A stretch of 7,229 nt of DNA from Bryobacterales bacterium (GCA_025353235.1 JANXQZ010000866.1:1-7229), one strand, 5' to 3'. Positions 1 to 6,876 are shown, counted from the stretch's first letter. Made by a program: numbers and translations. The notes: generated by a model not told the origin, from the letters alone.

Positions 1-993
1 CCCCAACACCACTATCGCGAGATCGAGGCTCGCGAGCTGGTCCGCTACTTGGGCGATGAGATCAAAACCCTTCTGATCCGCGAACCGCGACACAATACCG
101 ATCAGGGGCCGCTCCAAGTTTTCCGCAGGCAGTCCGAACTCAGCGAGAACGGCGCGTTTGCATTCCAGCTTGCCCGACAGATCGTCTACGGAGTAATTTT
201 GCGGAAGGTGCTTGTCCGTTTCGGGGTTCCACTCGAGGTAGTCCACGCCATTCACAATGCCGGTGAGCCGATCAACTCGCTCCCGCAGCAGTCCGTCTAA
301 TCCAAAGCCGTACTCGGGCGTCTGGATCTCGCGCGCATACCCGCGACTCACCGTACTCACGGCGTCCGAGAAAACGATTCCCGCTTTGAGGAAATTGACC
401 TGCCCGTAGAATTCAAATCCGCCTGGGTTGAACAGCCTCGGATCTAGGGCAATCTCAGCCATCGTTGCGGGGGGCATAATTCCCTGGTAGCCCAAATTGT
501 GAATCGTAAACAACGTCTTAATTCTAAGGAAGGTAGGGTCATTCTGGAAGAACTGCCGCATGTACAGCGGAAGCAGCCCGGTCTGCCAGTCATGGCAATG
601 CAAGAGTTGAGGCCGGAATAGACGCCGCGCCACTTCAAGCGCTGCCATGCACAGGACGGCGTAACGCAGGTGGTTGTCCGGGTAGTCCGCGCCAGACTCG
701 TTGTAGATCCCCGCGCGATCGAATAGCTCCGGGCAATCCAGCACGTAGAACGGCACTCCCCGCTCCACGCATTCATACAAATCGACTGCGTAGCCCTTGC
801 CTAGAGCAATCCGCAGATTACGATACACTTCCCGGAGCGGACCGGGGTAGCGATTTACACGATACCCTGGGATGACGACTGCGACATCTTCACCGCGCTG
901 TTTCAGGGCGGCAGGTAACGCGCCTACAACATCCGCCAAGCCACCAGTTTTGCAGAAGGGCGTGGCTTCGGAAGCCACCATCAGAACTCTCAC
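1..993 (-). CDS. glgA: Glycogen synthase, ADP-glucose type (GT5), N-terminal 331 residues; 3' part lies outside the window
   Basis: Transfers glucose from ADP-glucose to the non-reducing end of a growing alpha-1,4-glucan in the cytoplasm. My own translation from the GTG at 993 runs open to the window edge. It starts VRVLMVASEATPF and carries the GT5 signature KTGG at residues 15-18, which binds the nucleotide-sugar phosphates. HDWQTG follows at 134-139, with Asp135 matching E. coli Asp137, and then TIHN with His165 (E. coli His161). SRFADQKG has Arg303 and Lys308, matching E. coli Arg300 and Lys305. The family is about 480 residues, so roughly two thirds is present: the whole N-terminal Rossmann domain and the start of the second. 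The GTG lies 3 bases after the nusB stop; an in-frame ATG at 981 would remove the first beta strand, so GTG is preferred. Probably co-transcribed with ribH and nusB. Confidence 0.95.
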   Translation of the reverse strand, partial: MRVLMVASEATPFCKTGGLADVVGALPAALKQRGEDVAVVIPGYRVNRYPGPLREVYRNLRIALGKGYAVDLYECVERGVPFYVLDCPELFDRAGIYNESGADYPDNHLRYAVLCMAALEVARRLFRPQLLHCHDWQTGLLPLYMRQFFQNDPTFLRIKTLFTIHNLGYQGIMPPATMAEIALDPRLFNPGGFEFYGQVNFLKAGIVFSDAVSTVSRGYAREIQTPEYGFGLDGLLRERVDRLTGIVNGVDYLEWNPETDKHLPQNYSVDDLSGKLECKRAVLAEFGLPAENLERPLIGIVSRFADQKGFDLIAQVADQLASLDLAIVVLG

Positions 994-996
994 GGC

Positions 997-1416
997 TCAG
1001 TTTCTCAATTCCTTGTGGACCGCATCAAGTACTCCGTTGATGAAGCCAACCGACTCTTCGCCGGAAAACTGCCGCGCCAATTCCAGTGCTTCGTCAATCA
1101 CGATCGCGATCGGAGTCTTCTGGCAGGTCATCTCAAAAATCGCGAGCCGGAGAATATTGCGATCCACCGGCGGCATCCGCTCCAGACGCCAGTGCTGAGA
1201 GTTGTGCTCGATCCGCTTATCGAGGTTGGGGGCCATGTCGGAAGCACCTCTGGCCAACTCCTCCATGAAGGAATCCTGGTCGGGCCGTTGGGCATTCTCT
1301 TCCGAATACAAGCTCTCGTAGTAGGCCGAGATTGCCTCGTCCATTGGCAACTTGGTCATGTCCCATTGATAGAGCACCTGAAGCGCTCTCTGCCGGGATG
1401 TATGGCGGGCGGGCAT
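997..1416 (-). CDS. nusB: Transcription antitermination factor NusB
   Basis: A 139-residue all-helical cytoplasmic protein that, in the known family, binds boxA RNA with NusE (ribosomal protein S10) in antitermination complexes, notably on rRNA operons. Family features visible: the basic N-terminal helix RHTSRQRALQVLYQWD (residues 4-19), the core WRLERMPPVDRNILRLAIFE (76-95), and the C-terminal helices containing VIDEALELARQFSGEESV (106-123) and FINGVLDAV (125-133). Length is normal and no key segment is missing. The ATG start lies 7 bases after the ribH stop and has only a weak Shine-Dalgarno, so coupling to ribH translation is likely. The ribH-nusB order is common in bacteria and supports both calls. 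Confidence 0.96.
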   Translation of the reverse strand: MPARHTSRQRALQVLYQWDMTKLPMDEAISAYYESLYSEENAQRPDQDSFMEELARGASDMAPNLDKRIEHNSQHWRLERMPPVDRNILRLAIFEMTCQKTPIAIVIDEALELARQFSGEESVGFINGVLDAVHKELRN

Positions 1417-1423
1417 GGAGGCT

Positions 1424-1906
1424 CTATTGTCGCAGGCGACGAAGCAAATGCGCCATTTCTATCGCGGTAATTGCCGCGTCCGCGCCCTTATTTCCGCTCT
1501 TTGCACCGGCGCGGTCGATAGCCTGGTCGACAGTATTGGTGGTCAGGACTCCGAAGATGACGGGCACTCCGGTCTGCAGCGGAATTTGAGCCAAGCCTCC
1601 CGCCGCTTGCGCTGCCACGTAATCGAAATGAGGAGTGTCACCCCGGATCACCGCCCCGAGCGCGATGATGGCATCGTGCCGACGCTGCTCGGCGATGGTC
1701 TTCACTGTCAAAGGGAGTTCCCAAGAGCCCGGAACTTTCACCACTTCGATGTTGGCGGGTTCACATCCCGAACGCGTCAGGGTATCGAGCGCGCCCGCCA
1801 GCAGACGCTCAGTGATGAAGCTGTTAAACTTGGCCACAACGATCGCAAACTTCAGCCCAGCAGCGCTCAGATGCCCTTCAATCGCTATGGGATAATCGGG
1901 ATTCAA
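1424..1906 (-). CDS. ribH: 6,7-dimethyl-8-ribityllumazine synthase
   Basis: Catalyses the penultimate step of riboflavin synthesis: it condenses 5-amino-6-ribitylamino-uracil with 3,4-dihydroxy-2-butanone 4-phosphate, usually as a pentamer or 60-mer. Of 160 residues, the diagnostic ones are Phe27-Asn28 in VAKFNSFIT, the substrate loop [13 protein letters not shown] (residues 85-97) with catalytic His93, the FGVLTTNT strand (118-125), and [11 protein letters not shown] with Arg132 and Lys140, equivalent to B. subtilis Arg127 and Lys135. The start is taken as the TTG at 1906. A stop codon lies two codons upstream in frame and no ATG or GTG follows before the conserved fold, so a non-ATG start seems required. 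It is first of the ribH-nusB-glgA group and divergent from lepA. Confidence 0.96.
   Translation of the reverse strand: MNPDYPIAIEGHLSAAGLKFAIVVAKFNSFITERLLAGALDTLTRSGCEPANIEVVKVPGSWELPLTVKTIAEQRRHDAIIALGAVIRGDTPHFDYVAAQAAGGLAQIPLQTGVPVIFGVLTTNTVDQAIDRAGAKSGNKGADAAITAIEMAHLLRRLRQ
1891..1896 (+). promoter_or_regulatory. Candidate extended -10 element for lepA
   Basis: GATAAT preceded by TGG (TG at 1888-1889) reads as an extended -10 box. A start of transcription near 1903 would leave about 33 bases before the lepA ATG. No convincing -35 hexamer is seen 16-18 bases upstream, and the site lies inside the ribH coding sequence, as any lepA promoter here nearly must. This is a weak, sequence-only call. 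Confidence 0.25.
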
Positions 1907-1935
1907 GGCCTATTCTACCCTATGGCTCTTTCTTA

Positions 1936-3750
1936 ATGGATCCTCGCTTCATCCGAAATTTTTCAATCATCGCACATATCGATCACGGTAAATCGACGTT
2001 GGCCGACCGGCTTCTCGAAGCGACTGGAGCGTTGTCCCAGCGCGAAATGATGGAGCAGGTGCTGGACTCGATGGATCTCGAGCGCGAGCGCGGAATCACC
2101 ATAAAGGCGCACGCTGTCCGGCTGAATTACAAAGCAGACGATGGTGTTTTATACCAACTCAACCTGATTGATACGCCGGGCCATGTGGATTTCACCTACG
2201 AGGTATCGCGCAGTCTGCAAGCTTGCGAAGGCGCGCTGCTGGTGGTGGACGCGTCGCAAGGAGTGGAAGCGCAAACGCTCGCCAATACTTATCTGGCCTT
2301 GAGCCACAATCTTGAAATTATTCCGGTAATTAATAAGATAGATCTGCCGTCAGCCGAACCCGAGCGCATTCGCGAGCAGATTGAAGAGTTGGTGGGACTT
2401 CCTGCCAAGGACGCCATCCTGGCCAGCGCGAAAAATGGCGTAGGGATTAAAGACATTCTGGAAGCAGTGGTGATGCTGGTTCCCCAACCGACTGGCGATC
2501 CGGAAGCCCCTTTGCGGGCGCTGATTTTCGACTCGTGGTTCGATCCTTATCGTGGGGTCATTATCTTGGTGCGCGTGCTGGATGGCCGCGTCCGCAAAGG
2601 TCAGAAGATTAGACTCTTCGCGAAAGGCACCACACACGACGTGGAAGGATTGGGATATCAAGCGCCGAAACCGACGCCTTGCGATGAACTCTCGGCGGGT
2701 GAGGTCGGGTTCTTATTCGCCAATATCAAGACCGTTTCGGACGCCCAGATCGGCGATACGGTCATGGACCAGGAGAACCAAGCCTCCGAGCCTCTGCCCG
2801 GATTTCAGGAAGCGAAACCGATGGTGTTCGCTGGCTTGTATCCGATAGAATCGCACGAGCATGGACGCCTGCGCGACGCGCTCGAAAAGCTGAGGCTGAA
2901 CGACAGCGCCTTCAACTTCGAACCCGAAAATTCGGTGGCCCTCGGCTTCGGTTTCCGCTGCGGATTTCTGGGACTGTTGCATCTTGAGATTGTGCAGGAG
3001 CGGCTAGAACGTGAGTTCGAGATCGATCTGATTACCACCGCGCCGGGCGTTCGCTATAGGGTGACTACAACCAGTGGAGAGGTAATCGAGGTAGAGAATC
3101 CGACCAAGTTTCCTAACCCGACAGAGATCGCCAAGATCGAAGAGCCGATTATCGACGCGACGGTGATGACTCGCGAAGAGTACGTTGGCGAGATTCTGAA
3201 ACTTCTGGAAGAGAAGCGCGGGAATCAGAAGAAGTTCGAATATATCGGTGGCGGCCGGGTTCTGCTGCTTTATGAAATGCCGCTGAATGAGGTCGTCATG
3301 GATTTCTACGATCGGTTGAAGTCGGCATCGCGGGGGTACGCTTCGCTGGATTATCACTTGGCCGGACACCGAGTCTCTCCGATGGTGAAAATGGACGTGC
3401 TGGTGGCGGGCGAACCGGTTGACGCGCTTTCGATGATCGTTCATAAGGACCTCGCTTACGAGCGGGGCAAGGATCTGATCGAGCGATTGCGCAAGCTGAT
3501 TCCGAGGCAGATGTTTGAAGTAGCCTTGCAGGCTGCCATCGGAAACAAAGTGATCGCACGCGAAACGATCAAATCGATGGGCAAGAATGTGTTGGCCAAG
3601 TGCTACGGCGGCGACATTTCACGCAAGCGGAAACTTCTCGAAAAGCAGAAGGAAGGCAAGCGCCGGATGAAGCGCGTGGGCAAAGTTGATATTCCCCAAG
3701 AGGCTTTCTTGGCGGTGCTGAAAGTTTCCAGCGGCGGCGATAACCGTTAG
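1936..3750 (+). CDS. lepA: Elongation factor 4 (LepA), ribosome-associated translational GTPase
   Basis: A GTPase that binds the ribosome, proposed to back-translocate stalled ribosomes or assist initiation and 30S assembly. The 604 residues match the family length of about 600. G-domain motifs are complete: AHIDHGKST (13-21, G1), RGITIKA (52-58, G2), DTPGHVDF (79-86, G3, with His83), NKID (133-136, G4) and SAK (164-166, G5). EF-G-like domains II, III and V follow. The LepA-specific C-terminal domain is clear, with [14 protein letters not shown] at 547-560 and the basic run [18 protein letters not shown] at 563-580, which separates it from EF-G. No good Shine-Dalgarno precedes the ATG; the upstream bases are TCTTTCTTA, and a four-codon reading frame (ATG at 1922) ends in the TAA that overlaps this ATG. 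The usual neighbour lepB does not follow. Confidence 0.98.
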   Translation: MDPRFIRNFSIIAHIDHGKSTLADRLLEATGALSQREMMEQVLDSMDLERERGITIKAHAVRLNYKADDGVLYQLNLIDTPGHVDFTYEVSRSLQACEGALLVVDASQGVEAQTLANTYLALSHNLEIIPVINKIDLPSAEPERIREQIEELVGLPAKDAILASAKNGVGIKDILEAVVMLVPQPTGDPEAPLRALIFDSWFDPYRGVIILVRVLDGRVRKGQKIRLFAKGTTHDVEGLGYQAPKPTPCDELSAGEVGFLFANIKTVSDAQIGDTVMDQENQASEPLPGFQEAKPMVFAGLYPIESHEHGRLRDALEKLRLNDSAFNFEPENSVALGFGFRCGFLGLLHLEIVQERLEREFEIDLITTAPGVRYRVTTTSGEVIEVENPTKFPNPTEIAKIEEPIIDATVMTREEYVGEILKLLEEKRGNQKKFEYIGGGRVLLLYEMPLNEVVMDFYDRLKSASRGYASLDYHLAGHRVSPMVKMDVLVAGEPVDALSMIVHKDLAYERGKDLIERLRKLIPRQMFEVALQAAIGNKVIARETIKSMGKNVLAKCYGGDISRKRKLLEKQKEGKRRMKRVGKVDIPQEAFLAVLKVSSGGDNR

Positions 3751-4724
3751 GCGTCGGCGAACGCATCCGCCGGGAAGAGAGGTGGAGCGGGAGGCAAGGT
3801 GGCGAAGTCCGTTTCTCCAACGAATAGCATCCCAGCGTTTGGCGACGTCCGGCGTTGGTTCTCTGGCATGCCCTCGATGGCTGTCGTGAAAAGCACTAAC
3901 ACTCGGCCGTCGATCTGGATAAATTCTGGGCAGGTTACTCGCGGGGATCCGGGCAAGTGCCACTCGGCTTCCACTGCACCTGAGTCTATGCTGACTTGGC
4001 GTGCGATGCCGAACTCTGCATTGCCAGGATTGTAGAATGCGATCACTAGACTGAGACCATCCGGCGTAGGACGCATGCCGTCCGGGAACGCGGGCTGGCT
4101 TCGGAAATCCGCCAGGATGGAACTCTCGCCAAGCGTGCCTGCATCAAGATCCACTGCATTCACTTCAACGGTCTTGCGCGGAGAATCGATGTCGGCAAGC
4201 AGGGTTTGTTGGCCGCGCTGATAAACATATTTGCCGTTCGAGCAAATCTGGCGGTGCTTCAATGTGCGCAGCTCCCCGCTTCGCGAGTCAAAGAGCCATT
4301 CGGTCGCAATTTCCTGCCTAAAGTGGAGGTCCTTGCTTCCGAAGATCAGTCCTTCCGCAACGGCTAGGCCGTCGTTGATGACGGTGCGCTCATCGGACGA
4401 CACCTCAACGCCGGTCTCGGTGACTTTCTTCTTTGATAGATCGTAGAGAATCAGACGGCGCTCGAGCCCGATTACTAGAAGGCCAGGCTGGGTAGTCTCG
4501 GCGAAGAATCCGGGACGACCGGGGAGATCGTGGCGAGTGTTTTTCAGTGTCGCTAGATCGAGTAGATTGATGCTTCCCGTTGGGTTGTCTACTCCGTGTT
4601 GGATCGCGACCCAGCCGAGCAGGGAGCGCTGCTCGGGAAAGTTTTGAAGTACTCGCGGCCCCTCGGGAAGAAAGCGCAAGTCTTCATGGGACGGATCGAA
4701 AAAGACTCGGGCTTGGCGGATCAT
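3747..4724 (-). CDS. SMP-30/gluconolactonase/regucalcin-like six-bladed beta-propeller protein, probable lactonase
   Basis: A 325-residue protein with the layout of the SMP-30/LRE family, whose characterised members are Ca2+- or Zn2+-dependent sugar lactonases or related esterases. Probable metal and substrate residues fall at the family spacing: Glu21 in LPEGP, Asn117 in INDG, Asn163 in CSNG and Asp215 in FPDGM, corresponding to human regucalcin Glu18, Asn103, Asn154 and Asp204. The later blade RVTCPEF...VLVLFTTA (262-282) is also typical, as is the closing segment [15 protein letters not shown]. No signal peptide is visible, so it is probably cytoplasmic. The ATG overlaps the TGA of the upstream hydrolase (ATGA), suggesting translational coupling and a shared role. 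Its TAA interlocks with the lepA TAG. The true substrate cannot be read from sequence. Confidence 0.85.
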   Translation of the reverse strand: MIRQARVFFDPSHEDLRFLPEGPRVLQNFPEQRSLLGWVAIQHGVDNPTGSINLLDLATLKNTRHDLPGRPGFFAETTQPGLLVIGLERRLILYDLSKKKVTETGVEVSSDERTVINDGLAVAEGLIFGSKDLHFRQEIATEWLFDSRSGELRTLKHRQICSNGKYVYQRGQQTLLADIDSPRKTVEVNAVDLDAGTLGESSILADFRSQPAFPDGMRPTPDGLSLVIAFYNPGNAEFGIARQVSIDSGAVEAEWHLPGSPRVTCPEFIQIDGRVLVLFTTAIEGMPENQRRTSPNAGMLFVGETDFATLPPAPPLFPADAFADA

Positions 4725-5617
4725 CCTCGTGGACCTGCGAGATGGTTCTTGGCCAGGAATTCGCGGATAGCCGTGTAGATTCGAACGCGTTCGTCGGGGC
4801 TGAAGCCGCCGTGCTTTCCGCCTGGTATGGTGACGAGTTCATGTGACACGCCGGCATTTTCCAGTGCGGCTTGCAGGCGTAAGGCATGCTGGTAAGGAAC
4901 GGTCGGGTCAGCGTCCCCGTGAATCGTCAGAATAGGAGGGAGGCCTGATCGAACGTAGGTCAGCGGGGAAACACGTTTTGCGATGTCGAGGCGATCCGGC
5001 ATGCTGCCGAGCCAAGCGACCGCGTAGGATCTACGGTTAGGACCGTCGAGCAGGTCGCCGACATCGACGATACCGTACCAGTTAATGATCGCAGCCACCT
5101 TTGGCAGCGGCACGCCGGGGCACTGACGGTCTAGGCCCGCGTTTTCCGGTATCATTCCGGTAGTTAGGGCTAGATGACCTCCGGCGGAGTCGCCGGATAC
5201 AACCAGTCTGGTCGGGTCAATGTCGTACTTCTGCGCGTTTGCAGCTACCCACCGGAGCGCACAAAGACAGTCCTCGACGGCTGCCGGTGCCAGGGAAACC
5301 CGGCCCAGCCTGTATTCCACGTTGACCACGTTCCATCCCATTTCGAACCACGGCATCAGCGACATAAGTGCGCTTTCCTTGGTGCCGCCCACCCAGCCTC
5401 CGCCATGAATCCAGATCAGCGTGGGTTGAGGTCCGGTGGTGTCGCGCCGCTGGTAGAAATCAAGCTTGGCCTCGTAGTTGTTCGCTGTCAGGTAGGTAAT
5501 GTTAGGAGCAATTTGATACTGGTTGGCTGCGTGGGTGGCCCATGTAGCTGTGGAGCTTAGTTGAGCTAGAGAAGGGGAAGTGGTCAGAACGAGGGCGAGG
5601 AGCAGTTTTGAGGTCAT
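4721..5617 (-). CDS. Exported alpha/beta-hydrolase, BD-FAE/carboxylesterase-like
   Basis: A serine hydrolase of the alpha/beta fold, probably acting on an ester. Numbering is from the GTG at 5623. An N-terminal signal peptide is evident: short polar start, hydrophobic LLLALVL, and cleavage likely after SLA at residue 20. Then come the oxyanion motif HGGG (73-76), nucleophile motif GDSAGG with Ser146, probable acid Asp239 in HGDADPTVP, and His271 in GGKHGGF, so the triad is complete. The overall pattern (LDFYQRR, IWIHGGGW, VVNVEYRL, ALRWV) resembles the BD-FAE/hormone-sensitive-lipase group of feruloyl or acetyl esterases. I chose the ATG at 5617 because AAG lies just upstream; a GTG two codons earlier (5623) is possible and gives 300 residues. 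It likely works outside the cytoplasm, upstream in a pathway with the coupled SMP-30 protein. Confidence 0.88.
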   Translation of the reverse strand: MTSKLLLALVLTTSPSLAQLSSTATWATHAANQYQIAPNITYLTANNYEAKLDFYQRRDTTGPQPTLIWIHGGGWVGGTKESALMSLMPWFEMGWNVVNVEYRLGRVSLAPAAVEDCLCALRWVAANAQKYDIDPTRLVVSGDSAGGHLALTTGMIPENAGLDRQCPGVPLPKVAAIINWYGIVDVGDLLDGPNRRSYAVAWLGSMPDRLDIAKRVSPLTYVRSGLPPILTIHGDADPTVPYQHALRLQAALENAGVSHELVTIPGGKHGGFSPDERVRIYTAIREFLAKNHLAGPRG

Positions 5618-5645
5618 TGGCACTTGCTAGTGTATCGCAAGGGGA

Positions 5646-5674
5646 TTGACGCGGAGGGAGAAGGAGGGTATACT
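5646..5674 (+). promoter_or_regulatory. Sigma70-type promoter for the toxin-antitoxin module
   Basis: TTGACG at 5646-5651 (5 of 6 to the -35 consensus) and TATACT at 5669-5674 (5 of 6 to TATAAT) are separated by exactly 17 bases. Transcription should begin near 5681, giving a leader of only about 11 bases before the ATG at 5692. The -10 box is embedded in a GTATAC palindrome, so repression by a bound antitoxin would be simple. Confidence 0.75.
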
Positions 5675-5691
5675 TCATTTAGGAGGTATAC
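5662..5691 (+). repeat. Imperfect direct repeat with two GTATAC palindromes, candidate operator
   Basis: AGGAGGGTATAC (5662-5673) recurs as AGGAGGTATAC (5681-5691), differing by one G. Each copy ends in the self-complementary GTATAC (5668-5673 and 5686-5691), placed 18 bases apart, close to two helical turns. The first copy covers the -10 box and the second covers the Shine-Dalgarno and the bases up to the start codon. Paired sites over a toxin-antitoxin promoter are typical of autoregulation; binding itself is inferred. Confidence 0.5.
5681..5686 (+). promoter_or_regulatory. Strong Shine-Dalgarno of the antitoxin-like gene
   Basis: AGGAGG stands 5 bases before the ATG at 5692, the best ribosome binding site in the window, and fixes that start. 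It sits at or next to the predicted first transcribed base, so the leader would be almost nothing but this site. The contrast with the TTG-started toxin downstream fits a module that makes more antitoxin than toxin. Confidence 0.8.
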
Positions 5692-6192
5692 ATGGCTGCA
5701 CCAGCGCTTAGTCTCGAAATTAAGATATCCGACGAAGTTTTCATTGCCACTGCCCTTCTGCAACGGGAAAACCCCCACAGACAAGATTTGACCGTTGATG
5801 AGATTGTGAGCCGCGTAAGCGCGGAAAACCTCCATGGACGGCTTCGTCCGGGAGTAAGGACGCACGTCTCTCAGCATTGTGTCGCAAACAAAGAGCCCAA
5901 TCCCGGAATTCATCGGATTCTATACGCAACCGGTACGGGCACGCGGCGGCTATTGAGGTCCACAGATGATGTCCACCCTGCCAGAACGGGGAAAATCTGG
6001 CCATCTCCAGACGAGATTCCCTCCAAGTATCATGACCTGATCGACTGGGGGCGGAAACAGTACGGGTCGGGTGGAGATGGGAGTAACCGCTGGCTGGGCG
6101 GCATTCTTGAAATGCGCGGGTTGGGACGGGAACTCTGGAAAGACGAGGATCCAGACGAATACGTGCGCCGACTGCGGGAGAACTGGGATTGA
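5692..6192 (+). CDS. Antitoxin-like protein: DUF7669-like N-terminal region plus VapB-like C-terminal tail
   Basis: Predicted partner and neutraliser of the PIN ribonuclease that overlaps its stop. The 166 residues fall in two parts. Residues 10-125 (DEVFIATALL, LTVDEIVSRV, RPGVRTHVSQHCVANKEPNP, RILYATG, TRRLLR) look like a helix-rich, possibly winged-helix domain; from memory this resembles DUF7669, whose function is not established to me. After a Gly/Ser-rich linker (125-131), residues 136-166 contain LGRELWKDEDPDEYVRRLRENW, like the C-terminal segment by which VapB antitoxins wrap PIN toxins. Classic VapB is about 70-90 residues, so this is unusually long. It has its own promoter, strong Shine-Dalgarno and possible operator. 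Role by context and tail is likely; the N-terminal domain's DNA binding is inference. Confidence 0.72.
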   Translation: MAAPALSLEIKISDEVFIATALLQRENPHRQDLTVDEIVSRVSAENLHGRLRPGVRTHVSQHCVANKEPNPGIHRILYATGTGTRRLLRSTDDVHPARTGKIWPSPDEIPSKYHDLIDWGRKQYGSGGDGSNRWLGGILEMRGLGRELWKDEDPDEYVRRLRENWD

Positions 6193-6614
6193 GTCGGCTC
6201 TTCTTCGATACGAACCTGTTCATCTATCTGGTCGAGGATCGGGAACCATGGGCACAAACCGTAACGGGCATCCTGGAACGCATGTCCGAGCGAAAAGATG
6301 TGCTCCTGACATCGACCATGACTCTCGGCGAAGTGTTGGTCAAGCCTCTCTCGCTTGGCGATAATGGGTGGGCGAATCGATACGAGAGCCTACTCTCGTC
6401 TCCTGGTGTCACTCTCATACCATTCGATAAGCAGTGCGCGCGCATATACGCGCAACTCAGGCAGGATAAGTTGATCAAGGCTCCTGATGCAATCCAACTT
6501 GCTTGCGCGGCGACCGCAGGTTGCGAGCTATTCATCACGAATGATGATCGCTTGAGCCGAAAGCAGGTACCAGGGATACAATTCATCGTTCCGCTGGATC
6601 GGGCCTATTTGTAG
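6189..6614 (+). CDS. PIN-domain ribonuclease, VapC-like toxin
   Basis: A 141-residue single PIN domain, expected to be a Mg2+-dependent endoribonuclease that acts on tRNA, rRNA or mRNA when free of antitoxin. The acidic residues stand at the canonical places: Asp7 in LFFDTNLFIYL, Glu48 in TLGEVLVKP, Asp100 in KAPDAIQLA, and Asp119 (or Asp120) in FITNDDRL. All four are intact, so it should be active. The start is TTG at 6189, whose last two bases form part of the antitoxin TGA (TTGA, 4-base overlap). No nearer ATG or GTG keeps the first beta strand and Asp7. A poor start codon and coupled translation would hold toxin below antitoxin. The target RNA cannot be told from the sequence. Confidence 0.88.
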   Translation: MSRLFFDTNLFIYLVEDREPWAQTVTGILERMSERKDVLLTSTMTLGEVLVKPLSLGDNGWANRYESLLSSPGVTLIPFDKQCARIYAQLRQDKLIKAPDAIQLACAATAGCELFITNDDRLSRKQVPGIQFIVPLDRAYL

Positions 6615-6620
6615 AAAGCA

Positions 6621-6657
6621 AAAAGCCCCGGGAACCTTTTTGGGGGCCGGGGCTTTT
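6621..6657. terminator. Bidirectional rho-independent terminator between the PIN toxin and the rRNA operon
   Basis: AAAAGCCCCGG (6621-6631) pairs perfectly with CCGGGGCTTTT (6647-6657), an 11-base-pair GC-rich stem with a 15-base loop. On the plus strand it is followed by CTTCTT and closes the toxin gene, whose stop ends at 6614. On the minus strand it is followed by a T-rich run (CTTTTTGCTTTC), and it lies about 10 bases past the 5S 3' end. It therefore serves both convergent transcripts. Confidence 0.85.
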
Positions 6658-6667
6658 CTTCTTGAAT

Positions 6668-6782
6668 CGGGCGACTTCCTACTCTCCCACACACTTGCGC
6701 GTGCAGTACCATCGGGGCTGTGAGGCTTAACTTCCGTGTTCGGTATGGGAACGGGTGGGACCCTCGCGCTATGATCACCCAG
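6668..6782 (-). rRNA. rrf: 5S ribosomal RNA
   Basis: The minus strand contains the conserved 5S core CCGAACACGGAAGTTAAGCC (6743 down to 6724), then CGATGGTACT and GGGAGAGTAGG near the 3' end. The ends pair as expected: GGGTGAT at the 5' side with GTCGCCC at the 3' side, which sets the boundaries to within a few bases. Length about 115 is normal. It lies downstream of the 23S gene in the usual order, with no tRNA after it. Confidence 0.93.
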
Positions 6783-6876
6783 AACTTGTGCTGCTAAAGT
6801 CTGATTGGATCTTTGGTTGAATATTGACGGGCATCTACTTCGTTCTAGCGCACTCTGCTGCGTGCAGTAAAATTTT

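Noticed and set aside
444..776. Minus-strand 110-codon open frame
   Set aside because: It lies in a different frame of the same strand as glgA, whose motifs are continuous through this stretch. Its composition (Arg, Cys and Ser runs) is that of a shadow frame.
1015..1470. Plus-strand 151-codon open frame and shorter ones beside it (872-1198, 1086-1268, 1332-1589)
   Set aside because: All are antisense to glgA, nusB and ribH, show no recognisable family pattern and have no ribosome binding site.
1912..1917. TAGAAT on the minus strand as a -10 box for ribH
   Set aside because: It lies only about 5 bases before the TTG start and has no matching -35 hexamer 16-18 bases upstream.
1415..1936. Plus-strand 173-codon open frame ending at the lepA start
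   Set aside because: It is antisense to ribH over nearly all its length, and the ribH product is unmistakable. Only its last four codons matter, as a possible re-initiation frame.
3004..3444. Minus-strand 146-codon open frame inside lepA, and others at 2350-2661 and 2713-2982
   Set aside because: Antisense shadows of lepA, which is intact and conserved throughout.
5629..5636. GATACACT on the minus strand as a -10 box for the hydrolase gene
   Set aside because: No -35 match at a suitable distance, and the leader would be only a few bases long.
5741..6223. Minus-strand 160-codon open frame opposite the antitoxin-like gene, with neighbours at 5614-5913 and 6030-6257
   Set aside because: Low-complexity shadow translation. 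The plus frame has a promoter, a strong ribosome binding site and a family-like sequence.
6783..6876. Possible tRNA or small RNA in the 23S-5S spacer
   Set aside because: No cloverleaf or T-loop motif is visible. It looks like an ordinary processing spacer.
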